Assembly: GCA_020348925.1 (NCBI GenBank)
Contig: CP070758.1
Coordinates: forward strand, 2,480,974 to 2,525,618
DNA: 44,645 bases
Reading direction: 5' to 3'
Origin: Gemmatimonadota bacterium
GTDB lineage: Bacteria; JBHIER01; G020348925
The notes beneath the pieces were generated by a model that saw only the letters and a list, made by a program, of their open reading frames with translations, did no database searches and was not told the DNA's origin. The translations under genes and the position numbers were made by a program. Every line of letters starts with the position of its first letter. The first letter of the stretch is position 1. Of the stretch, positions 1 to 7,010 are shown piece after piece.

Positions 1-117
1 ATTCTTTTTTTCACGTTCTTCTTGTTGCTACAATCATTGAATTTCCTTCACTTATCACCGAATAATAAACTCACGTTTCAAAATCGGATCTTCTTTCCAC
101 GGCATGCCTTGGACCTT

Positions 118-756
118 TCAAAATCCACTCAGGAACCTCTCCGCCTTTCTTTTTGTGGCATTTCTTGAGTTTTTCACAGCCCGCTTAGCAAACGCTAAAA
201 TCGGTTTCTTGTCCTTTAAAAATTCAACGTATTCAGAAAAGGCCTGGATTGTTTGGCCGATATGAATATTGCGGCATTCCTCGTTTCTCTCAATTTTCTC
301 CACTTTCAGAAGTTCGGTAGTGATTTCCTTTCGATACCGGGCTTTGTTCCGCGCTATTTTTCCCAGAGTCTCAATTGAATGACCGGCAGTAATCATCGAT
401 TCGTCGGATAGAAGATCGTACAACTTTGTAAGAAATTTCTTGTTGATTTTGTTCTCACGGTCAACACCAGATAAATTTCCTACCATATCGATTGCTATCC
501 ATTTCAGGATTGTATCTTCGCCTTCAATGAGATTTACTATGTAATTAAACCTCAGGTACAATTTCTGTGGTGCAATTTCACTGATGATTTGTAATGTTTT
601 TCCCGCTGCATTTTTTATCCTCTTGCTGGGAGAGCCCGCCCCCTCAAAGACTTTTTTCAGAACGGCAATATTTTTTATGGCTAATTGAGCCACATCGTCT
701 ACCGCTCTATTTCCCCTTTCTTTGAATTCCTCAAAAATGTCAATATCTTCGTTCAT
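118..756 (-). CDS. HEAT-repeat-like hypothetical protein
   Basis: A 212-residue soluble protein made almost entirely of amphipathic helices about 35-40 residues apart. Examples are the helices around residues 40-60 (KRIKNAAGKTLQIISEI), 80-95 and 120-135 (AGHSIETLGKIARN). This spacing is typical of HEAT/ARM alpha-solenoids, which act as protein-binding scaffolds. There is no signal peptide, membrane segment or catalytic motif. The C-terminal 30 residues are strongly basic. The start is supported by an AGGAGGA ribosome-binding site directly upstream. It stands alone on the minus strand, about 200 bp from the aminotransferase gene. The function is not known; the solenoid assignment is inference from helix pattern only. 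Confidence 0.7.
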   Translation of the reverse strand: MNEDIDIFEEFKERGNRAVDDVAQLAIKNIAVLKKVFEGAGSPSKRIKNAAGKTLQIISEIAPQKLYLRFNYIVNLIEGEDTILKWIAIDMVGNLSGVDRENKINKKFLTKLYDLLSDESMITAGHSIETLGKIARNKARYRKEITTELLKVEKIERNEECRNIHIGQTIQAFSEYVEFLKDKKPILAFAKRAVKNSRNATKRKAERFLSGF

Positions 757-961
757 TTGATCCTCCTACTCCTTGATGAAACAAAAAATGTTCATTTAGA
801 ATTACGAACAACGCATCATCGCCAAAAAAAAGGGGAGCTGAAGATAAATACATTGAGCGAGATGTTCTCGGTTCGATAGTCCATCCGGCGTCCCTTTCCA
901 CGATCTCATGACCATTAAAAGGAATAAGAACGCCATTGTCTCTCAGCTCCGGTTAACTGAA

Positions 962-2149
962 TTACTTTTCTATGGCTTCCTTCATACGCCTCAGACCTTC
1001 CGTAATATTCTCCTTTGAATTGGCATAGGAGAGCCGGATATACTGCTCGGCTTCGCCTTCGTTTCTCACACCGAAACAACTCCTGGCCAGAACAGCGACA
1101 CCAGCATCGTGCAAAAGATAATTTTGCAGCTCCTCGGCATTCTTGAGACCGAGATTCTTGCAGGCTTGCGTGACGTTGGGAAAGACATAGAACGCACCTT
1201 TCGGTATGTGACATTTTACGCCTTCGATGTCATTGAGGCCTGCAACAACGAGATCCCTTCTCTCTTTAAATTCCTTCACCATAGCCTCAGAGGGTTCCTG
1301 TGGTCCGTCAAGCGCCTCGATCGCAGCATATTGGGTAAAGGTAGCGGTACAGGAGTTGGAATTGGTCATAAGTCGAGCGACCCAAGAAGCCATTTCCTTA
1401 TTCATGATGCCGAAACCCACGCGCCAGCCTGTCATGGCATAAGTCTTGGAGTGGCCATCTATGATAATTGTTCGCTCCTTCATCCCCGGCAGGGAAGCAA
1501 TGCTCAAAAACGCATCCTCGTACTGCATACGCGAATAGACTTCATCGGATAAGACCCACAGGTCGTGTTCGATGGCCACGTCGGCCACAGCTTCCAAGTC
1601 CGATTTGGTAAGTACGCCTCCAGTCGGATTCTGAGGCGAGTTGAGAACAATGAACCGTGTATTCGGGGTGACTCTCTTTTTGAGATCTTCGACATCGAAC
1701 CTGAATTCCTTCTCCTCCAATAGCGGTGTGGGGACAGGCTTTGCCCTGACGAAGTTGATAACCGATTCGTAGATGGGAAATCCTGGATTCGGATAGAGCA
1801 CTTCATCACCCAGTTCCACACAGATCAATAATGCGAAAAACATAATAGGCTTGGCTCCGGGAGTGACAACAACTTCGTCCGGTTCAATTTCAAATCCCTT
1901 CGTTCTTGCAATATACCGACAAACGGCTTCCTGCAAAGGGCGGATGCCGGCAGAGGGGCTGTAATGTGTATGATTCTCCTCAATGGCCCTGATCCCGGCC
2001 CGCTTAATATGTTCAGGAGTATCGAAGTCAGGTTCTCCTATGGAAAAACTGATAATATCCTTTCCCTGCGCTTTCAGTTTGTTCACCTCCGCTAAAACAT
2101 CAAAAGCAGTCTCTGTACCCAACCGATTCATTCGTCTCGCGAACTTCAT
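962..2149 (-). CDS. Class I/II PLP-dependent aminotransferase (aspartate aminotransferase-like)
   Basis: A full-length (395 aa) fold-type I aminotransferase. It moves an amino group between an amino acid and a 2-oxoacid in the cytoplasm. Visible family marks are the N-terminal SIGEPDFDTP (residues 36-45), NPTGG with N174, SDEVY with D202 and Y205 that hold the cofactor, Schiff-base lysine K235 in GHSKTYAMTGWR, and the carboxylate-binding arginine R372 in YIRLSYAN. This matches the aspartate/aromatic/alanine AT subgroup; the exact substrate cannot be read from sequence. The start has a strong AAGGAG site four bases before ATG. It resembles the aminotransferase half of the fusion protein at 7011-9371, so the region holds two related enzymes. 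Confidence 0.93.
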   Translation of the reverse strand: MKFARRMNRLGTETAFDVLAEVNKLKAQGKDIISFSIGEPDFDTPEHIKRAGIRAIEENHTHYSPSAGIRPLQEAVCRYIARTKGFEIEPDEVVVTPGAKPIMFFALLICVELGDEVLYPNPGFPIYESVINFVRAKPVPTPLLEEKEFRFDVEDLKKRVTPNTRFIVLNSPQNPTGGVLTKSDLEAVADVAIEHDLWVLSDEVYSRMQYEDAFLSIASLPGMKERTIIIDGHSKTYAMTGWRVGFGIMNKEMASWVARLMTNSNSCTATFTQYAAIEALDGPQEPSEAMVKEFKERRDLVVAGLNDIEGVKCHIPKGAFYVFPNVTQACKNLGLKNAEELQNYLLHDAGVAVLARSCFGVRNEGEAEQYIRLSYANSKENITEGLRRMKEAIEK

Positions 2150-2270
2150 TTTTCACTCCTTTTCAAAGAAAGATCCAAGGATTCATGTGTTCATTCATTG
2201 CTTTGTTTCCGATTCACTCCGTTCTCAAAAACGAATTTATAATAATTGGATATACAGGTTTTCATTATTC

Positions 2271-2750
2271 TTAATACTTTTGAGAAAAATAATCCTTTAG
2301 AATGTTGCTGTGGTCAAAGGCGATTGGTTCAGGAAGGTCTTCGCAGGTGAATATACTGATTTCAGTAGCGTCGTCTTCCGCTTTTGGTGTTCCAGTCGCC
2401 TCCGCTATGAATACGGTTGATATTGAGTGGTGTCGTGGATCACGCCTGGGATTGGAGTACGTATGAAACTGTCTTTTCAAGTTGATCTCGAGGGAGGTTT
2501 CTTCTCTCGCTTCGCGCACGGCTGCCTCTTCAACGGTTTCCCCCACATCAACAAAACCGCCCGGTATAGCCCAACCGTATGGCGGGTTTTTGCGTTTTAT
2601 TAAAACAATCCCGTTTTCGATTTCGATAATGATGTCAACCGTTGGGATGGGATTCTGCCACTCTTCAAACTCTCGTCCGCAGTGTGGGCAGATTTTGTAC
2701 ATTTTGGGCATATGAGCATCAACTTGAAGAATAGTGGCACTCCCTGTCAT
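2271..2750 (-). CDS. Nudix hydrolase with N-terminal CPHCG knuckle
   Basis: A 159-residue Nudix hydrolase, expected to hydrolyse a nucleoside-diphosphate-linked substrate such as ADP-ribose or an oxidised nucleotide using divalent metal. The Nudix box runs from G65 through E71 to R79-E80-x-x-E83-E84. The usual box glycine two residues after the EE pair is serine (S86), a modest departure. Upstream is CPHCGREF (residues 21-28) followed by NPIPTVD, the short cysteine-pair head seen in a common bacterial Nudix subgroup. The start is uncertain: the first ATG lacks a good ribosome-binding site, and initiation at residue 14 ([11 protein letters not shown]) is equally possible. Substrate not assignable. 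Confidence 0.88.
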   Translation of the reverse strand: MTGSATILQVDAHMPKMYKICPHCGREFEEWQNPIPTVDIIIEIENGIVLIKRKNPPYGWAIPGGFVDVGETVEEAAVREAREETSLEINLKRQFHTYSNPRRDPRHHSISTVFIAEATGTPKAEDDATEISIFTCEDLPEPIAFDHSNILKDYFSQKY

Positions 2751-2903
2751 TTCGATCGAAAGAAGTAGGTGGAGAAATTCGGTTTTTTCTTAAACTGATT
2801 CCCCGATTCGGCTGCGCCTCACTCGAAACGACATACGTCTCTTCAAACGACTTTTTCCCTTTGTACTGCTTCATCCTCAACAAACACCACTGAGACGTTA
2901 TTA

Positions 2904-3212
2904 CTACTTCTTTATCTCTCGCCCTAAGGTTTTCTCTACCGATTCGATCTTTCCGGTGATCCGCCCTACAGCATCTTTTCTGTCATCGACAGAAATGTTT
3001 GTAATCACCCTGGTCGAAAACTGGCGCATCTGATGATGGCAGCGTTTGATCAAATCGAATACTTCGTCCCATTCACCTTCCACCACCGTACCCATGGGAT
3101 TCAGGCGATACTCGAGCCCACTTTCGTCGACCATCTTGATGATCTGGCTCACATATTGACTGAGGCCTTCTCCTCTACCTATGGGAAAGACACTGAATTC
3201 GGCCAACATCAT
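2904..3212 (-). CDS. MTH1187-family thiamine-binding protein (DUF77/UPF0045)
   Basis: A 102-residue single-domain protein beginning MLAEFSVFPIG. It has the alternating strand-helix pattern and the NPMGTVVEGEWDEVF segment characteristic of the MTH1187/YkoF-like family. Members are ferredoxin-like homomultimers, and some have been shown to bind thiamine. The role in this organism is unknown; it may buffer or sense thiamine-type metabolites. Two adjacent ATG codons follow a GAGGTAG ribosome-binding site, so the exact start is ambiguous by one residue. No thiamine riboswitch was seen nearby. It lies 61 bp downstream of the PEPCK-like gene on the same strand and could be co-transcribed with it. 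Confidence 0.87.
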   Translation of the reverse strand: MMLAEFSVFPIGRGEGLSQYVSQIIKMVDESGLEYRLNPMGTVVEGEWDEVFDLIKRCHHQMRQFSTRVITNISVDDRKDAVGRITGKIESVEKTLGREIKK

Positions 3213-3273
3213 TCTACCTCAGAAGTTTATTATTGAAAATCGATTTTCTATATTTGTTCCCTCTGAAACGCTA

Positions 3274-5118
3274 TTAAAATCTCCAGCCTCCCGGTCGCGG
3301 TGGTCGGGTTTTCGGCTCCCATGAAAATGAATCCCACGCCGGGACCATTTCGGTTTTCTCCCGCTCCTTCTCCCTGGGCGGTTCTTCCGCGCCCTTCTCT
3401 GAAGGGATGATTGCGAAGGATTTTTCCGCCTCTCTTATAATTTCGGCTTTCAACCCTTCATCTGATATCTCTTCGGTGAATTTTTTCCTCCCCTCCACAA
3501 TATCTCGGAGATAGAAGGCAATTTCTTCTTGACTGTAAAACCGCTTCGGATCGTAATCATCGAGATTCTGTCCGACACAAGAAACAATCTCCTGTGTCCC
3601 TAATCGTCCTTTTTCGTATCTGTTTGTGCCTCGCAAATCTCCTCGTTGGATCTCCGCCATGAGATTGATCGGGACTCGTGTCACTTTACGAACTTGTGTC
3701 TTTCTTTTTATATCGCCATCGATCTCCTCCTTCAATATTTCGCCGACCCCACCCGTGTTGTACTGGTAGAATTTCACCTTGCCGGGATATGTCTCTACAA
3801 GATCCATGATGATTTCATGAAACCGGTTGACCTTCCGAGCTCTCGAACCAATAATAAAAGGATCGGTGCCGACGATCCTCACCGATTCGCCTGCTTTCGC
3901 TGGCTGTGAGGCAAAACTATGACTCGATTCTCCCCACAAATAGGCCAATACCGCTTGCTCCGGAGTGAGCTCCTGGGCAAAAGGCATGATTGTGTTTCTC
4001 CGGGTGACAAAGGCAAAGATAACACCGTCCAGATCATCCAGAGACGGCAGATCGATACACTTCGCTCCGATTCCAACCAGCCGTCTGCCCCTGCGAACTT
4101 TCAACCTGTCCCTGCGAATCACGGCCCGCCCGTTGGCGTTCAAACGCTCGTCGAGAAAATCGGGATTGCCTCTGGCGTCGATCATGACATTTTCCAACAA
4201 GGCTGTCTTGTCGATCAGTGCATAATACATGGCTTCTTGCAAAGCTTTATCGACATCCGTTTTTACGAAGAAGTTCTGCTCGCTGCCGAGGGCAGAGCCG
4301 TCACGTTTTAGAAAGACTATGTCATCTTGAATCACTTCCGTAGTCTCGCCGCGCCTATGATCAAGACCCAATTGATGACACGACCAAGTCGTCTTTCCTG
4401 TGGCTGACAGACCGAAGAGAAAAACCCCGTATTTCTTCAACGTGTCATCCTTCGCATCCCGCACGGTGACCAATTTCGTGCCGGCGTGCAGGCCCAGCAT
4501 GCCGAGATTATCGGCACACCACATCGCCTGTCTCAGAAAACCCTTCTTAATCTCGCCCATGTAATCCGTGCCCAGGGCGATATTGATATTGTGTTCGGGA
4601 AGAACCAGGACCTGCTGTCGGATCATGTGCTCCTCGGGAATGTCGATCATAGTAAATTCAGGTCCGGGTCGTTTCGAGGGCTTTGCCATGGTGTGTCCCC
4701 ACATGTAGGCGAGACGATAATTTTTATGATCGGCTACGGACATGTAGAGATTGCAAATAGGGTTGAATTCATCGTTCTCACCCATCTGCCTTCGGATATG
4801 AATAAAGGGCAAGGTCCGCATGGCATGCAAAACATTATGCAGCTCCTCAGGCGCTTTCTCAATAAGTCCTTTCTGGAGGGATGAAAGTTTCGGCAGTCGG
4901 ATGTGCTCGCTCCCCAAGTAAACGGTCCGTGGCGCCACCCGGGAGGAGACCGAGGACCGCCATCCGTAGGAGCCAAAAACGGTTTTCGTCCCGGTTTTAA
5001 AAGTGGTTCCTTTTAAGGCATTGTGCTTAAAGTGGATAACGCTACGCCCCTCAAGAAGACCCCTCAAGTTCTCACAGAAACGCTCGTATGTAGGCAGGTC
5101 GTATAAATCCTTGATCAT
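3274..5118 (-). CDS. Divergent ATP-type phosphoenolpyruvate carboxykinase
   Basis: A 614-residue protein of the ATP-dependent PEPCK family, which interconverts oxaloacetate plus ATP with PEP, CO2 and ADP at the start of gluconeogenesis. It keeps the block GTDYMGEIKKG (metal/substrate lysine), LGLHAGTK (metal histidine position), the P-loop GLSATGKTT with K242, IQDD as the kinase-2 aspartates, and TALLENVMID. Several classical stretches are altered: the TGRSPKD substrate motif reads GWRSSVSS, and GDDEHGWDD is shortened. It is about 80 residues longer than usual, with an acidic/basic proline-rich C-terminal tail. It may be a true PEPCK or a relative with another substrate. A second relative is fused to an aminotransferase at 7011-9371. 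Confidence 0.82.
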   Translation of the reverse strand: MIKDLYDLPTYERFCENLRGLLEGRSVIHFKHNALKGTTFKTGTKTVFGSYGWRSSVSSRVAPRTVYLGSEHIRLPKLSSLQKGLIEKAPEELHNVLHAMRTLPFIHIRRQMGENDEFNPICNLYMSVADHKNYRLAYMWGHTMAKPSKRPGPEFTMIDIPEEHMIRQQVLVLPEHNINIALGTDYMGEIKKGFLRQAMWCADNLGMLGLHAGTKLVTVRDAKDDTLKKYGVFLFGLSATGKTTWSCHQLGLDHRRGETTEVIQDDIVFLKRDGSALGSEQNFFVKTDVDKALQEAMYYALIDKTALLENVMIDARGNPDFLDERLNANGRAVIRRDRLKVRRGRRLVGIGAKCIDLPSLDDLDGVIFAFVTRRNTIMPFAQELTPEQAVLAYLWGESSHSFASQPAKAGESVRIVGTDPFIIGSRARKVNRFHEIIMDLVETYPGKVKFYQYNTGGVGEILKEEIDGDIKRKTQVRKVTRVPINLMAEIQRGDLRGTNRYEKGRLGTQEIVSCVGQNLDDYDPKRFYSQEEIAFYLRDIVEGRKKFTEEISDEGLKAEIIREAEKSFAIIPSEKGAEEPPREKEREKTEMVPAWDSFSWEPKTRPPRPGGWRF

Positions 5119-5169
5119 TCACTTCGCCCTAACACGATTGACTGTATCTCCAGATTCATTTTGATCCAT

Positions 5170-5198
5170 AATATAGCCCAATTTGTTTCACAAATCAA
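5170..5198 (-). promoter_or_regulatory. Candidate sigma-70-type promoter for the PEPCK-like gene
   Basis: On the minus strand a TTGATT (-35) is followed after exactly 17 bases by TATATT (-10). Transcription would start near 5163, about 45 bases before the PEPCK-like start codon. Pattern match only. Confidence 0.45.
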
Positions 5199-5356
5199 TG
5201 GCATTGTGGTATTTTAAGGAATAGAGACCTGTCAAAATGTCAATCCTGAACCATACATCCATTGAATGATTAGATTCTGGTTTCAGTAAAAGCAAATTTA
5301 TCGGTACACAAATCACCCCTTTCCTTGAAATTGGTCTACCGAAATCGGGAAAATAG

Positions 5357-5385
5357 TTGCATGAGATGTTGTTTTACCGTATATT
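5357..5385 (+). promoter_or_regulatory. Candidate promoter for the flotillin gene
   Basis: TTGCAT (-35), a 17-base spacer and TATATT (-10) lie about 50 bases before the flotillin start codon. Together with the minus-strand promoter at 5170-5198 this accounts for the 316-bp divergent gap 5119-5434. I see no gene or riboswitch in that gap. Confidence 0.45.
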
Positions 5386-5434
5386 TAAGCCCCAAAAAAA
5401 ATATGTTTGAAAGTATAAAATAAGGAGGAAGAAA

Positions 5435-6853
5435 ATGGCTCTCACAAATTTAGTCGTCCTAATCGCCGCCATCATTGTCGTCTTGATCCTTATTATTTTA
5501 GCCTTTGCAAAACAGTACAAAAAAGTCGGGCCGAACGAAGTTCTGATCATTTCCGGAGGTCGAAAACGGACCATCGTTGAACCTGATGGAACGAAGCTAA
5601 AAATCGGTTATCGTATGCACATCGGCGGTGGTACCTTCGTCATGCCCCTCATTGAACGGGCGCAAATTCTCCCCCTGGAAGTTTTAACTGTAACCATTAA
5701 AACACCTGAAGTCCTTACCGCACAAGGAGTACACATCATCGCTGAGGCCGCAGCTCAGGTGAAAGTGGGGAGTGACGAGCATGCCATCCGCATGGCTGCC
5801 GAGCAATTCCTGGCAACAGGCACACAGGGCATCAAAGAAGTCAGCTTCCATATTTTAGAGGGGCGCATGCGAGCCACCATTGGAGCCTCCACTGTCGAGC
5901 AGATTTATAAAAATCGTGAGGAGTTCAATAACAAAGTCATGGAGGAATCATCGGACGACTTTGCTCGAATGGGGCTGACAATCCTATCCTTTGCCCTCAA
6001 AGACATTAGTGATGCCCAGGGATATCTCGAGTCCCTGGGGAAACCGCGCATCGCTCAGGTGAGGGCAGAAGCGGCCGTGGCCGAGGCTGAAGCCAACAAG
6101 GAAGCCACAATCAAGGCCGCTCATGCACGGAAAGAGGGAGACATCGTTAAATTCCAGGCTGAGGCCGATATCGCCGCTGCCAGCCGAGATTACGAAATAA
6201 AGCGAGCCGAGTTCCAGGCGGCCATCAACCAGAAAAAAGCCCAAGCCGATCTGACCTATGAGATCGAACGGCATCGGATGAACCAGCAACTGAAGAAGGA
6301 GGAGTACAGGGTTAGGCTCATCGAAAAGGAAGAGGCCATCAAGGTTGAAGAGCGTGAGAGCCTGAGAAAGGAGCAGGAGCTGGAGGCGACTGTTAAAAAA
6401 GCCGCCGACGCCAAGAAATACCAAATCCAGACTGAATCTGAGGCTGAGAGTTACAAACTGGAACAGGAGGCCAAGGGTCGAGCTGTGGCCAAGAAGCTGG
6501 AAGGGGACGCCGAGGCCGAGGCCATGCGAAAGAAAGCGGAAGCCTGGGCGCAATACAACCAGGCGGCCATCTACGAGATGCTCGTGGAGAAGCTGCCCGA
6601 GCTGGCCCGGGCCGTGTCCGAGCCACTCTCCAAAGTGGATAAGATCGTCATAGTTGGCGGCGGCCAGGACGGCTCCCTGGGTGCTTCGAAAATCAGTGGT
6701 GAGGTGGCCAGAGTTCTGGCTCAATTGCCACCAATTATCGAGACGCTCGGGGGTGTTGATCTCAAGAAACTTGTGGAGAAATTACCGGAACTGAAGACTC
6801 AGAAAAGTCAGGAGGAAAAGGGATCGTCAGGGATCCCTGAGTCAAATACGTGA
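5435..6853 (+). CDS. Flotillin-like SPFH-domain membrane scaffold protein
   Basis: A 472-residue flotillin/YqiK-type protein. One membrane segment (residues about 4-25, rich in Val/Ile/Leu) anchors it. The SPFH/band-7 domain follows at about 30-200, with VGPNEVLIISGG near its start. Residues about 205-370 form a long coiled coil rich in EA/AEA repeats (AAVAEAEANKEA, EGDAEAEAMRKKAEA). Family members oligomerise in the inner membrane and organise membrane microdomains. The C-terminus has a GGVDLKKLVEKLPEL helix and a short polar tail. AGGAGG lies just before the ATG. No NfeD-type partner gene is adjacent. The next gene is the aminotransferase-PEPCK fusion on the same strand, 157 bp downstream; whether they are linked functionally is unknown. 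Confidence 0.93.
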   Translation: MALTNLVVLIAAIIVVLILIILAFAKQYKKVGPNEVLIISGGRKRTIVEPDGTKLKIGYRMHIGGGTFVMPLIERAQILPLEVLTVTIKTPEVLTAQGVHIIAEAAAQVKVGSDEHAIRMAAEQFLATGTQGIKEVSFHILEGRMRATIGASTVEQIYKNREEFNNKVMEESSDDFARMGLTILSFALKDISDAQGYLESLGKPRIAQVRAEAAVAEAEANKEATIKAAHARKEGDIVKFQAEADIAAASRDYEIKRAEFQAAINQKKAQADLTYEIERHRMNQQLKKEEYRVRLIEKEEAIKVEERESLRKEQELEATVKKAADAKKYQIQTESEAESYKLEQEAKGRAVAKKLEGDAEAEAMRKKAEAWAQYNQAAIYEMLVEKLPELARAVSEPLSKVDKIVIVGGGQDGSLGASKISGEVARVLAQLPPIIETLGGVDLKKLVEKLPELKTQKSQEEKGSSGIPESNT

Positions 6854-6868
6854 GATGTATCACCTGTC

Positions 6869-6888
6869 ATGCCTCCGACGGCAGGCAT
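6869..6888. repeat. Small palindrome after flotillin gene
   Basis: ATGCCT and AGGCAT form a perfect 6-bp stem around an 8-base loop, 16 bases past the flotillin stop. No T-run follows, so it is not a convincing intrinsic terminator; it may be a short dispersed repeat. Confidence 0.35.
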
Positions 6889-7010
6889 CTCCAGAAAAAG
6901 CTGAAAATCCTGCCTGCGCCTTGGGTAGTATCTACAGCGAGAGAAACCGGGCCGCTCAGGACGAGGTAGGAATGAGAAGAATGTAACCTTCCCACGAACA
7001 AAGGAACACT

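Noticed and set aside
2790-2850. A possible terminator or dispersed repeat between the Nudix and MTH1187-type genes
   Set aside because: No stem of useful length with a T-run could be drawn; the sequence is only mildly palindromic.
5984-6724. A 246-codon open frame antisense to the flotillin gene
   Set aside because: It mirrors the repetitive coiled-coil codons of flotillin, has low-complexity Leu/Gly content, no ribosome-binding site and no recognisable domain.
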